From an uncultured Lachnospiraceae bacterium (lineage in GTDB: Bacteria; Bacillota; Clostridia; Lachnospirales; Lachnospiraceae): a DNA stretch of 64,000 nucleotides. The notes under the pieces are model-generated. The model had not been told where the DNA came from, made no database searches, and worked only from the letters and a program-made list of their open reading frames with translations. A program made the translations under genes and the position numbers. Shown piece after piece: positions 35,654 to 45,102 of this stretch; positions within the stretch are counted from its first letter, which is position 1, and every line of letters starts with the position of its first letter. The stretch is from contig CAJTOK010000001.1 of the NCBI GenBank assembly GCA_910577825.1, positions 62,001 to 126,000 of the forward strand, read 5' to 3'.

Positions 35654-35688
35654 AAAGCATTATGTAAATTTTACATGGTGCTTTTTTT
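35654..35688 (+). terminator. Rho-independent-type terminator before the AraC promoter
   Basis: AAAGCATTATGTAAA folds on TTTACATGGTGCTTT with two U-G pairs and a very small loop, followed by a run of T's (to 35688). It could end transcripts coming from copy C or from the transposase remnant before the AraC promoter starts a new one. Confidence 0.7.
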
Positions 35689-35719
35689 GTAAAGCAAATG
35701 GTTTGTAAAGGGGGTATAC

Positions 35720-35748
35720 TTGCCATAATTTTTTTTAAATGGTATAAT
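35720..35748 (+). promoter_or_regulatory. Sigma-A-type promoter of the AraC-family regulator
   Basis: TTGCCA (35720-35725) and TATAAT (35743-35748) are separated by exactly 17 bp. The distance to the ATG at 35801 leaves a leader of about 45 bases. This is a strong consensus match, suggesting constitutive expression of the regulator. Confidence 0.78.
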
Positions 35749-35800
35749 CCAGACAACAGATTCAGAAAATACACTATACAGAAAGCGCAGGATTTTATAA

Positions 35801-36673
35801 ATGATAGAAAATCTTAAAGGAATGCACGAAACTGTAAATTATAAAAAAGATACCAATTTACGCCTTTATAACAATGAACAGGCAGAGGACTACCCTATGC
35901 ACTGGCATACGCCTATTGAAATAATTATGCCGGTTGAAAATGTATATTCTGTTATAGCTGGCAGCCGTACTATTATTATTGAGCCAGATGATATAATATT
36001 TATATGCCCCGGGGTTATACATGCGTTAAAAGCCCCCGCCAGTGGCAGCCGTATAATATTCCAGGCTGAAATTTCCATGTTCCATTCAATACATGAGTTT
36101 GAAGCTATTTTAAGCATTATGTCCCCGGTTTTTAAGATTTCAAAAAATGACACGCCTGCAATTTACCAGAAAATACATAACCTGGTTTTACAGATTAATG
36201 AGGAATATAACCGTGCTAATAATGTTTTAATGGAAACTGTTATATATGAAAAACTTCTTAATATATTTATACTGGTAGGGCGCAATTATACCCATAACCT
36301 CCGGCATAATGATGCCGGATACCAGAAACACAAGGAATATACAGAAAAGTTTGTATCTATCTGTAATTATATAAATGAGCATTGTACAGAAGATTTAAGC
36401 CTGGAGGAGATATCCAGTATAGCCGGGTTTAGTAAATACCATTTTACCCGGCTGTTTAAACAGTTTACAACTACTACATTTTACAGGTATCTTAACCAGA
36501 AAAGGATTGAACATGCACAAAATATGCTTGCTGACCCTGGAATACCGGTAACTGAAGTTGCATTAAGTTCAGGTTTCCAGAGCCTTTCTGCATTTATACG
36601 TATGTTTAAGCTGATTAACCAGTGTACACCAACTGAATACCGTAATATGTTTACGCACTTTACAGTGGACTAA
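35801..36673 (+). CDS. AraC-family transcription regulator with cupin-like sensor domain
   Basis: 290 residues. The N-terminal cupin-like domain (about 20-150) has the sequence YPMHWHTPIEIIMPVEN and ICPGVIHALKAP, the metal/sugar-binding type pocket of AraC_binding proteins. The C-terminal double HTH (about 185-290) has LSLEEISSIAGFSKYHFTRL and GFQSLSAFIRMF, with PTEYR at the end. No membrane segment is present, so it should sense an intracellular sugar. It is transcribed convergently with the eight-gene GH8...GH43 run, whose stop codon is 15 bp away. It probably controls intracellular hydrolase genes of the island, but its sites are not identified. Confidence 0.93.
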   Translation: MIENLKGMHETVNYKKDTNLRLYNNEQAEDYPMHWHTPIEIIMPVENVYSVIAGSRTIIIEPDDIIFICPGVIHALKAPASGSRIIFQAEISMFHSIHEFEAILSIMSPVFKISKNDTPAIYQKIHNLVLQINEEYNRANNVLMETVIYEKLLNIFILVGRNYTHNLRHNDAGYQKHKEYTEKFVSICNYINEHCTEDLSLEEISSIAGFSKYHFTRLFKQFTTTTFYRYLNQKRIEHAQNMLADPGIPVTEVALSSGFQSLSAFIRMFKLINQCTPTEYRNMFTHFTVD

Positions 36674-36688
36674 GCGAATGCACTTGTA

Positions 36689-38245
36689 TTATATTGCGTC
36701 ATAAGAAAGCCAGGCGAAGTCTGCATAATTATTGCTTATACTGCCATTGGAAGAAGCATACATGCCTATAGTACAGCCTACAAATCCTCCTGCTTCTTCT
36801 GTTGTATAAGAAAGCAGGTTTATATTTCCAGCTGCCAGCTGCTGTACACCGCCAGTTTTTATATAGATATATGCTGTCTGGTTTTCTGCCCTCATTGTTA
36901 TTTCTGCCAGCCCGCTGTTATTTATCTGTGTCCTGGTAATAACGTTGTCTTTTCCATGTATATGTGCAGTTACTACAAAGAATGTTTCATTGTTATAGTT
37001 TTTTATTTCCATGCGCAGGTGGTTGTCATGGTTCTGGTAATAAACCAGGCCTGCACTTTCATCTCCCTGTGGTACAAATTCCATGCCAGCCTGCACTTCA
37101 AAACAGTAGTCTTTCTGCCGTATGCCTAAGTAAGAAGGGTTTTCTTTGTCTTCAATTTTCTCTTTTCTTGTGTATAACCTTAAAAAACCTTCCCTGGCTT
37201 TTAATGAATACTGCTCTTCATTTCTTGTCTGTATTCCTGCCAGCCTGTCATCTAATTTACTGCCATAAAAGTGCAGGTGGTCGTGATGGGAAATTTCATT
37301 TGCAAAACGGTATTCTTCACTAAATGGCAGTTCCAGGCTTTCTTCAAGCCTGCCAGTGCCAGCACTTATTACAGGCCATCCATCTTCCCATACCACTTTG
37401 GCAAGAAATGATTCCCTGCCCATGCTGCTATGGCGTTTACATGCCCGTGACGCAAGCATTATAATATACCAGTTGCCGTTCCCGTCATCAAACAGGTCCC
37501 CGTGCCCTGCATTAATTACAGGATAATCCAGTCCAAGGTTTCTATGTGTAAAAACAGGGTTTCTCGGGCAGCCTTCAAACCACTGGAACAGGTTTTTGCT
37601 TCTTGCAACGCTTATGCTGTGTTCCGACCCGGTACCTCCCTCTGCATGTATAAGGTAATAATATCCGCCTATTTTATACAGGTGCGGGCCTTCTGGCCAT
37701 ATAACATCTTTTAAAGCCCCTTTCCATATTGCCATGCTTTCACCTGTAAGTTTCATCTGTTCCAAATCAAGTTCCTGTATCCATATCTCCCAGTCGCCAT
37801 TATAACGCACACCTTCAGGGTTTGGCCTTGTACCTGTGTAATAACACCTGCCATCTGTATCAAAGAAAAGACTCGGGTCAATGCCTTTGGCTTCATCCCC
37901 CAGGTAATACGGTGCAGACCATGGGCCTTCCGGTTTTTCTGCTGTAACGATAAAATTCCCGCCAGAGTCTATATTAGTGGTAATCATATAATATGTACCA
38001 TTATAGTAACGTATAGTTGGTGCATAAATCCCCCGTGATATTTCACTCCCAGCCAAAGGAAGCTGTTCTTCCCTGTCAAGTATATTTCCAATCTGTTCCC
38101 AGTGTGCTAAGTCCCTGCTGTGGAAAACTGGTACACCTGGAAAATATGCGAAACTGGAAGTTACAAGATAAAAGTCTTTATCCACCCTGCATATGGACGG
38201 GTCAGGATAAAACCCACATAGAACCGGGTTTACTGCTGTAACCAT
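36689..38245 (-). CDS. GH43 beta-xylosidase (subfamily 11-like), intracellular
   Basis: 518 residues; AGGAGG upstream; no signal peptide. Catalytic residues are visible: Asp15 (NPVLCGFYPDPSI), Asp in KGIDPSLFFD and Glu in VIWPEGPHLYKI. FHSRDLAHWEQIGN and SSMGRESFL also fit the XynB3/SXA-type group. The C-terminal 200 residues form the beta-sandwich domain of that group. It releases xylose, and often arabinose, from short oligosaccharides in the cytoplasm. It is the last gene of the eight-gene run, 29 bp after the esterase. Confidence 0.92.
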   Translation of the reverse strand: MVTAVNPVLCGFYPDPSICRVDKDFYLVTSSFAYFPGVPVFHSRDLAHWEQIGNILDREEQLPLAGSEISRGIYAPTIRYYNGTYYMITTNIDSGGNFIVTAEKPEGPWSAPYYLGDEAKGIDPSLFFDTDGRCYYTGTRPNPEGVRYNGDWEIWIQELDLEQMKLTGESMAIWKGALKDVIWPEGPHLYKIGGYYYLIHAEGGTGSEHSISVARSKNLFQWFEGCPRNPVFTHRNLGLDYPVINAGHGDLFDDGNGNWYIIMLASRACKRHSSMGRESFLAKVVWEDGWPVISAGTGRLEESLELPFSEEYRFANEISHHDHLHFYGSKLDDRLAGIQTRNEEQYSLKAREGFLRLYTRKEKIEDKENPSYLGIRQKDYCFEVQAGMEFVPQGDESAGLVYYQNHDNHLRMEIKNYNNETFFVVTAHIHGKDNVITRTQINNSGLAEITMRAENQTAYIYIKTGGVQQLAAGNINLLSYTTEEAGGFVGCTIGMYASSNGSISNNYADFAWLSYDAI

Positions 38246-38274
38246 TTTTATTTTCCTCCTGTTTTTAATTTCTA

Positions 38275-39087
38275 TTATATATTAAATATATGCTGTACAA
38301 ATTCATACAGGCTACTGCCCCATACTGAAAAGTCGTGGCCGCCCATATATATTTTATATAAATGTTTTGTATTATTTTTCATAAGCACATTATGGTACAT
38401 ATATGCCTGTTCTTTAGTAACCATGTCATTATCACCGTTTGCAAGCATTAAAAATGTATTGTCTTTATATTCATCTGGAAGACCGAAATCTTCTTTTTTA
38501 AAAAGCCCCTTTTCTGTTACACCATTATTGGTATAAGGAAATATTCCATATGCAGGGCTGAAAGCACCTATATACCCAAAAATATCCGGCCTTGTAAGCC
38601 CTATATACAGTGATTCCCTTCCGCCCATGGAAAGCCCTGCTATTGCAGTATGTTCCCTGCCTTTTTTTATACTAAATTTTTCTTCTATAAAAGGCATGGT
38701 ATTCTCTGTTAATTCCTCCCTGAACATGTCAAATGCCTTGAAATGCCCCAGTGTAAATATATCTTCCGGATTGCTTTGGTCATCAGCCCTTGTACGCACA
38801 TTTGGCAGTACAGTTATAAATTCTTTTATTTTATGCTCTGACAGAAGGTTTGAAATAATATATCCCGGGCCTGCGTCCTTCCATTCATTTTCATCACCGC
38901 CGATTCCATGAAGAAGATATAATACAGGATATTCTTTTGCATCATTATATCCATATGGAAGAATTACATTTAACTTTCTTTCTGATAATGTTATGGAAGA
39001 ATGGTAGGAAAGGCTGCACCATTTCACTCCTTTTCCCTTAATATATTTCTGGTTATAGCCATCTGGCATAATATAATTCTCTCTCAT
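38275..39087 (-). CDS. CE1-type carbohydrate esterase (acetyl or feruloyl xylan esterase)
   Basis: 270 residues with an alpha/beta hydrolase fold and no signal peptide. Visible elements are the oxyanion strand YLLHGIGGDENEW, nucleophile Ser near residue 153 (AIAGLSMGGRES), a late Asp/Asn region (MLANGDNDM) and the catalytic His in MGGHDFSVW. The layout matches the esterase D / CE1 family, which removes acetyl or feruloyl groups from xylan-derived oligosaccharides. The family alone does not tell acetyl from feruloyl. Location in a xylan operon next to an SGNH esterase suggests the two divide the acyl substituents between them. Confidence 0.87.
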   Translation of the reverse strand: MRENYIMPDGYNQKYIKGKGVKWCSLSYHSSITLSERKLNVILPYGYNDAKEYPVLYLLHGIGGDENEWKDAGPGYIISNLLSEHKIKEFITVLPNVRTRADDQSNPEDIFTLGHFKAFDMFREELTENTMPFIEEKFSIKKGREHTAIAGLSMGGRESLYIGLTRPDIFGYIGAFSPAYGIFPYTNNGVTEKGLFKKEDFGLPDEYKDNTFLMLANGDNDMVTKEQAYMYHNVLMKNNTKHLYKIYMGGHDFSVWGSSLYEFVQHIFNI

Positions 39088-39104
39088 GCTAATCCTTTCT
39101 GTAG

Positions 39105-40805
39105 TTACTGGACATATCCAAACCCAAGTATTGTAAATTTCTTGTCCTGGTCTGCTTTGTGGATTTCAATACGTACCAGATGTGTACTGCTGGAATTTTC
39201 GTTAATTATAATTACAGGATTACAATGTACCCATCCATTAATATACGGGTCTGCAGTCCTTACAAACTTGCCGTCTGCATAGATATCTGCCCTTGCAGCG
39301 TCTGTTTCCCCTGAATCTTTAAATACCAGTACGAGTGCCCTGCACTGGATTTTCATTTCAAAATATGGCTTGTCTGTTTCTTTTCCATTGTAATGCCAGT
39401 TATAAGGAAATTCAGGGACCGGGTCCAGGCTGCCGTCCATTTCCACACATTGTAAAACTGTATCTGTATCTGTAAACCCTCCCGGGGTAATTTCTGCACC
39501 AGCATATGTATCTTTTCTGTCCAGAAGTTTTACATTTTCAAAAGTATTGCCTGTTACTGGTGCAGGCATATCTGTATTTGCTGTGCTGGTATTTTCTATA
39601 TTTGCCGCCTGCTCCATAAGGTACATTATACAATCCGACATAATTGTATGCCCTGCATTGGACGGGTGGTAAATATCATAAAAAAACTGGTTTTTGGTTA
39701 ATACCTTCCCTGCGCCATATTCTTTGTAAAACTGTGGTGTTACAGCGTTTTTTATGCTGGACATTGGAAGGTTATAGTTATTGCCTATAGGAATCATGCG
39801 TTCCTGTAAGTTTTCATCATTGGCAAATACTGAGAATAACAATATTACGGCAGGCTTATAAGGAAGGTTTAATGCTTTCCTTACCAGGCTTTCGTAACAG
39901 TCACCTTTGGTTTCATCACCTTCATCATTAACAGCAAATTCAATTATAATGATATCTGGCTTTACAGTATAATCCCTTAGCACATCACGTTCAAAACGTA
40001 TCATTCCAAGCTCTGAAGGCGTGCCGCCCACACCTGCTTTAATTAAATGTACATTATTGCCTTTTCCAAACTTTTCTTTAAACAGCTGGTATGACTTATA
40101 AGCATAACATTCTGTGTTTAAAGGTGCTGCCCCTGCCCCCTGTGTAATAGAGCCGCCTATATATGCCAGTGTTACATCTTCCCCGTTTTTTGCCCTGTCT
40201 ATCACATTTTTTAATTTTGTTAAATCGCCTTTGGATACAAGGGAATTTTTAATTATATTTTTATAGTCTTCTGAACCAAAGTTAATACCTTCTTCTTCAT
40301 TAACCTCTGGTGCGGTAAAACCGTCATTTAAATAAAGCCTGACATTTAATTTGGCCGTCCTGCCTGCTTCTTCCATAATTACTTTAATCTGGCCTGGTTC
40401 AAAATCATCATCTGTCCAGCTGGCATCTTGTAAATATATCCTTTTTTCTGCGCCGTCACCATTAACGTATGTTTTTAAATTAGTACCCCCGCCATAAATA
40501 TCATTTTTGCCATACATCTGGAATATAAATTCTACATTGTCCGCAGGGTTTTTAGTTTCTGCTGAAACACCTATGCTGTGCACTAATTTTTTAAATCCAT
40601 CTACAGTCCTTAACAGACCGAGTTCTGTTTCATCTGTAATGCCGCCTGTAATCTGTGCACTGTTCACAAGCCGTCCATCATTCTGGTATAAATACTGTAT
40701 GCCTTTTCCATCTTCCATCTGTGAACCAAATATATCTTTATTTTTTATAATATAAAATGAATCCCTTCTTTTTTCCGGGTCTTTTGGTGCTGCCGGACCA
40801 TTCAT
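39105..40805 (-). CDS. SGNH/GDSL-type acetyl xylan esterase with flanking beta-sandwich domains
   Basis: 566 residues; GAGG 8 bases before the ATG; no signal peptide. The central SGNH domain (about 200-400) has nucleophile Ser near 219 in YIGGSITQGAG, block II VGGTPSELGM, block III FAVNDEG and the Asp-His pair in FYDIYHPSNAGH. The N-terminal (1-195) and C-terminal (410-566) parts are beta-rich and carbohydrate-module-like. This three-part layout is known from cytoplasmic xylan acetyl-esterases in Firmicutes. It would deacetylate imported xylo-oligosaccharides. It follows the chemoreceptor pair by 108 bp, a gap containing a small GTTTGTG/CACAAAC hairpin and no other feature. Confidence 0.86.
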   Translation of the reverse strand: MNGPAAPKDPEKRRDSFYIIKNKDIFGSQMEDGKGIQYLYQNDGRLVNSAQITGGITDETELGLLRTVDGFKKLVHSIGVSAETKNPADNVEFIFQMYGKNDIYGGGTNLKTYVNGDGAEKRIYLQDASWTDDDFEPGQIKVIMEEAGRTAKLNVRLYLNDGFTAPEVNEEEGINFGSEDYKNIIKNSLVSKGDLTKLKNVIDRAKNGEDVTLAYIGGSITQGAGAAPLNTECYAYKSYQLFKEKFGKGNNVHLIKAGVGGTPSELGMIRFERDVLRDYTVKPDIIIIEFAVNDEGDETKGDCYESLVRKALNLPYKPAVILLFSVFANDENLQERMIPIGNNYNLPMSSIKNAVTPQFYKEYGAGKVLTKNQFFYDIYHPSNAGHTIMSDCIMYLMEQAANIENTSTANTDMPAPVTGNTFENVKLLDRKDTYAGAEITPGGFTDTDTVLQCVEMDGSLDPVPEFPYNWHYNGKETDKPYFEMKIQCRALVLVFKDSGETDAARADIYADGKFVRTADPYINGWVHCNPVIIINENSSSTHLVRIEIHKADQDKKFTILGFGYVQ

Positions 40806-40913
40806 AATTTTACCTCATTTCTGCGCTGCCTTTTGCGCATAATGCAATGTTTGTGCCGCAGCGCAGACACAAACTTGCTGAGTGAAAAATTTATTTTTTA
40901 CTCTTATCCTCCT

Positions 40914-42992
40914 TTAGTCTTTTAACTGGAATGAACTTAATATTTCAATCAGGAAATCTGCTTTTTCATAGAGCTGTTTAGCTGAAACATCCAGGTTCTT
41001 AATTGCTGGTATCTGTTTTCCAACTGTTGAATTTACATTATCAGAACATGCAGATGTTTCTGCTGAAACTGCAGATATATCTTCAATAGTGCCCAGTGTT
41101 TTATTTCTGGAATTATCCATATTCTGGACGTTAATTGCAATGATATCAAGGGCTTCTAATAACTTCGTTACCTTTACATCAATCTGCCTGAAATATTCCG
41201 CTGTTTCTGATACTGCTTCTGTCTGTGAAGCTACTGCCTGTTCTGCTATAACTGCTGTAGAAACTACATCACTTGTCTGGTTTATTATTTCCTGTACAAT
41301 TTCGGAAATCTGCCCTGCGGACTCCATGCACTGGTCAGAAAGTTTCCTTATTTCTTCTGCTACAACTGCAAACCCCCTGCCAGCTTCCCCTGCCCTTGCT
41401 GCTTCAATAGATGCGTTTATGGACAAAAGGTTTGTCTGTTCAGAAATTGAGTTGATTGCAGATATTATTGTATTAATGGACTTTGATTTCTTTTCCAGCT
41501 CCTGTATGGAATCTATAACAGTGCGTGTAATATCTGTAGTTTCTTTTGCACTGTCTTTTAATCCATGTACCAGCTCTATGCCAAGGTTAATTGTCTGTCC
41601 TGTTTCCTGGGCAAGCTTTCCTATTTCTTCTGTATTTACGCTTACATTTGTGATAATGCCAGACAGCGCTTCCATCTGTCCAAGGCATTCTGCAGAACCT
41701 GCATCCAGTTTATTGACGCCAGTTTCTATTTCGGATACTGCATTTTTAATATCCTCTGAAGTGTCCATAAATAATCCTGCTGCATTTGCAACATAAGATG
41801 TTGTATCGTTTAATTCATTGCTTATGCCATTTACATCTTCTAATATTGCTTTCATCTGGCCAACTGTTGTATTAACGCCTTCGCATAAAAGCCCAAATTC
41901 ATCTTTTGCTTTACTGTGGAACTGTACTGCCAGGTTTCCGTCTGCAACTTTGCGGAGCTGTCCCAGTATATAATTTATAATTCCAGAAATCCTTTTTGAA
42001 ATTGCAAGCCCGAGCATTAGTGCAGCCAGTGCACAGATTACTGTTAATATAACAGATACATTTTTAATATTAGATGTTTCTGCAAGCAGGCGCTCTGCTG
42101 GTATAACTGCCGCTATTAACACGTTTCCTGTTGCCATCCTGCCATATACAAATAAATTGCTTCTGCCTTCTAATTCCACTATCTGGTTGCCTGTTACGCC
42201 TTCTGATGAAACAGCCTGCTCATAAAACCCTGTCCCGTAAATAAGGCTGCCTTCCCTGTTTTCATCCGGCTCACAGTAAAATTCCATGCCATCACTTGTA
42301 ATTAATGCAACATGCCCGTCCTTGCCTGTATCTATTGATTTTAAGGCATTGCGCACAAATTCCGTATCCATGTCAATTACCATAATAACTGGCATACCGC
42401 TGAATTTACGTGATATTCTTATACTATAGGAAGATGTATCAATTCCAAGTACGGCATCTGCTTCTGCATCCTGCCCGGATATAAGCCAGTCACTAGGGTT
42501 TTTATCCGCTTTTTCCCCTTGTGCTGTTGATATATACTGGCTGTAAGCGTCTTCTGGCAGTGATGCCGTGCCTCCTTTTATGCTTCTTCCCCCGTCAGCT
42601 ACAAAATATGCGCCTGTTACTTTTTCATCTACAGCAAGTTTATTATACAGCTTTCTGTTATACTGCTTCTGTATATTACTTGCTTCCAGCATCTCCATAT
42701 GGCCGCCAAAGAAAATCTTTAAATCACTGTCTGTAAAGTAATTCTTAAATTCGTCTATCTCGCTTGTAACAGCAAGATGGATAAACTGCTGCTGCATATC
42801 TGCTGTCTGGCTTACAGATTTCTTATAACTGTTAATAATCGCATCAGAGGCGTTCTTATAAGAAACTATTCCTAAAATAATTATACCAGCTACTGGTACA
42901 AAAAAGCAGAATATAAGCCGTAGTGAAATGCTTCTGTAAAATGGTACTGAATACTTTTTTGGTTTTTTCTTTTCTTTGCTCCTTTTCCCCAT
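40914..42992 (-). CDS. Methyl-accepting chemotaxis protein 1 of the xylan operon
   Basis: 692 residues. Lys-rich N terminus, TM1 (LIFCFFVPVAGIIILGIV, about 27-46), a periplasmic-type sensor of about 260 residues of the Cache kind, TM2 (about 305-328), HAMP, then the signalling domain with the conserved tip EQTNLLSINASIEAARAGEA and GFAVVAEEIRKLS. It would sense an extracellular ligand and pass the signal to CheA/CheW. Neither kinase genes nor flagellar genes are in the window. It sits in an operon with xylan hydrolases, so the ligand is probably a xylan breakdown product or its binding protein (inferred). Confidence 0.93.
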   Translation of the reverse strand: MGKRSKEKKKPKKYSVPFYRSISLRLIFCFFVPVAGIIILGIVSYKNASDAIINSYKKSVSQTADMQQQFIHLAVTSEIDEFKNYFTDSDLKIFFGGHMEMLEASNIQKQYNRKLYNKLAVDEKVTGAYFVADGGRSIKGGTASLPEDAYSQYISTAQGEKADKNPSDWLISGQDAEADAVLGIDTSSYSIRISRKFSGMPVIMVIDMDTEFVRNALKSIDTGKDGHVALITSDGMEFYCEPDENREGSLIYGTGFYEQAVSSEGVTGNQIVELEGRSNLFVYGRMATGNVLIAAVIPAERLLAETSNIKNVSVILTVICALAALMLGLAISKRISGIINYILGQLRKVADGNLAVQFHSKAKDEFGLLCEGVNTTVGQMKAILEDVNGISNELNDTTSYVANAAGLFMDTSEDIKNAVSEIETGVNKLDAGSAECLGQMEALSGIITNVSVNTEEIGKLAQETGQTINLGIELVHGLKDSAKETTDITRTVIDSIQELEKKSKSINTIISAINSISEQTNLLSINASIEAARAGEAGRGFAVVAEEIRKLSDQCMESAGQISEIVQEIINQTSDVVSTAVIAEQAVASQTEAVSETAEYFRQIDVKVTKLLEALDIIAINVQNMDNSRNKTLGTIEDISAVSAETSACSDNVNSTVGKQIPAIKNLDVSAKQLYEKADFLIEILSSFQLKD

Positions 42993-43043
42993 ATCTGGCC
43001 CTTCTCCTGAATCTTTAAATAAAACTGCTGCCTGCTGTTTCTT

Positions 43044-45083
43044 TTATATATGAAACCTGCCTGCTGCCTCTCCAAGCTTCTTCCCCAGATTTGCCAGTTT
43101 TTCTGTCTGTCCCGCACATGATGTAATTGAATTATCAAGAACTGCCATATTAGCACTTGTCTGTTCACAGGATGCAGCATTTTCTTCTGAAACATCTGCA
43201 AGTGTTGATATGCTTGCAGATAAAGAATCTACTGAATTTCCTATATCATTAATATAAGTGTTCATTTCTTCAATGCTGTCCAGAAGTTCTGATAACTCTT
43301 CCATCATATTGGAAAAACTATCTTCCAGGCTGTTTAATTGTTCAATCTGGCCTGAATTATTTACTGTCATAACCGACATTGACCTGACGCTCTCTTCTGA
43401 ATTATTTATAAGCACTTTTATAATGTCATTTATCTGTTTTGCTGAATCACCTGATTCCTCTGCAAGCTTCCTGATTTCATCTGCAACTACTGCAAAACCC
43501 TTACCGTCTTCCCCTGCCCTTGCTGCTTCAATCGAAGCATTCAGTGATAATAAATTTGTCTGTCCGGCAATATCGGATATTGCATCAGTTGTGGCTGTAA
43601 TCTGGTTTACTGAAATTTTTACCTGTTCTGTTCTTTCTGCCACAAGATTAACTGCCTGGGCATTTTCCGTAAATGCGCTGGCAAGGTTGCCAAGTACATT
43701 TTTTGTATTTTCTGATGACTTATTAAGGTTTTCTACCATAACCATAAAGTTCTCTGTATTATCATGCTGTGCTGATAAATTCTGTACAATGCTGTCCACC
43801 ATGTTTTTAGAACCTGCTGTTTCATGTGCCTGCCCTGTAGCACTCTCTGCTACTTCCCCAATAGCGTTATTTGTTTCACTTGTCCTTTCTGAAATAAAAG
43901 CAAACTGGCTGTTAAAAACCCCTGTAGCATCATTAATTTCCTTTGAAACATCCTGTATGATTTTAATAAGTGCAGATAAATTGCGCTTTAATGCAATTAA
44001 CCCGCTGCATATATTGCCAACTTCGTCTTTCCTGTCCTGGTACTTGTTTAATAATTTATTTTCACGTATATCATAATCATGGATATTAGTTATATCTTTT
44101 TCAATCAGTTTTAATGGGGAAGTCATATAACAGATTAACAAATATGATGCCGCCATCAGTATAACCATTACAGATATACAGAAAATAATAAGGGAAAACT
44201 TTATTTTCACAACCAGGGAAAGCATTTCTGATTCATTAGCGCTTACCAGGAAAAGCCATCCTCTTTCCTGGATATAATAATATGTGGAAATAATTTTTTT
44301 GTTATTTTCTGTATATTCTATATATCCTGTACCATCCCCGTCCTTTTCTTTAACTGCTGTACATACATTAATAATCTCTTTATTATCAGTTTCTGTTGAT
44401 ACTTTACTGGAATCAGCGTTAAAAATATATGTATTATCTTTTACATTAACCATAGAATATGAAATACTATCCATTCCCTGCATTACAAGGCTGTCAAGTA
44501 TACTTACAAGGCCTTCTGTATAAACCGCAAGGCCTGCAATTCCAACTGGTTCTCCTGTACTGTTATAAATGCCCCTGTACATAGAAATTACCTGCCTGCC
44601 GCTTGCCGGTGATACAACAATGCCTGTATTATATACCTCTCCTGCGGCTAAAATAGAATCCTGCAGCTGTTTTAAAGAATCCCCTTCCCTCATTACTATT
44701 CCATGCACATCAGGGTTTGTATGGGACAAAACTTTTGTTTCCCAGTCACTTATATAAATCCCGTCCAGGTTAGAAATGTCTTTGGAAAAATATTCTGTAT
44801 AAGCCTGTGCAGCTTTTAAAGCCTCTGCATCATTTGTATTTAGCAGCAAATCTGTTACTTCACCTGCTTTACTGAATGCTACCAGTATTTTTTCCATATC
44901 TTCAATATAATTTGCAATAATCTGGCTTCTTTCAATGGCTACAGTTTCCATGTTATTAATGGAATTTGTTTTAGTATTTTTACTGGTAATGCCGATAATA
45001 AAAACCGAAAATGGTACCATAACAATAAGCAGGACTAATACTATACATATAGAAATCCTTTTTCCTAATTTTGAACCTTTCAT
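43044..45083 (-). CDS. Methyl-accepting chemotaxis protein 2 of the xylan operon
   Basis: 679 residues from the ATG at 45083, which has GGAGG 5 bases upstream; ATGs further up lie before the site. TM1 (SICIVLVLLIVMVPFSVFII), a dCache-type sensor (about 35-275; LDGIYISDWETKVLSHTNPD and GEPVGIAGLAVYTE are typical), TM2 (about 280-305), HAMP, then a signalling domain with QTNLLSLNASIEAARAGEDG and FAVVADEIRKLAEESG. It is not a recent duplicate of the other receptor: the sensors differ. The start is 19 bp after the GH43 stop, so it is co-transcribed with the enzymes. Two receptors with different sensors could report different sugars. Confidence 0.93.
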   Translation of the reverse strand: MKGSKLGKRISICIVLVLLIVMVPFSVFIIGITSKNTKTNSINNMETVAIERSQIIANYIEDMEKILVAFSKAGEVTDLLLNTNDAEALKAAQAYTEYFSKDISNLDGIYISDWETKVLSHTNPDVHGIVMREGDSLKQLQDSILAAGEVYNTGIVVSPASGRQVISMYRGIYNSTGEPVGIAGLAVYTEGLVSILDSLVMQGMDSISYSMVNVKDNTYIFNADSSKVSTETDNKEIINVCTAVKEKDGDGTGYIEYTENNKKIISTYYYIQERGWLFLVSANESEMLSLVVKIKFSLIIFCISVMVILMAASYLLICYMTSPLKLIEKDITNIHDYDIRENKLLNKYQDRKDEVGNICSGLIALKRNLSALIKIIQDVSKEINDATGVFNSQFAFISERTSETNNAIGEVAESATGQAHETAGSKNMVDSIVQNLSAQHDNTENFMVMVENLNKSSENTKNVLGNLASAFTENAQAVNLVAERTEQVKISVNQITATTDAISDIAGQTNLLSLNASIEAARAGEDGKGFAVVADEIRKLAEESGDSAKQINDIIKVLINNSEESVRSMSVMTVNNSGQIEQLNSLEDSFSNMMEELSELLDSIEEMNTYINDIGNSVDSLSASISTLADVSEENAASCEQTSANMAVLDNSITSCAGQTEKLANLGKKLGEAAGRFHI

Positions 45084-45102
45084 TCCAGCCTCCATAAACA
45101 CT

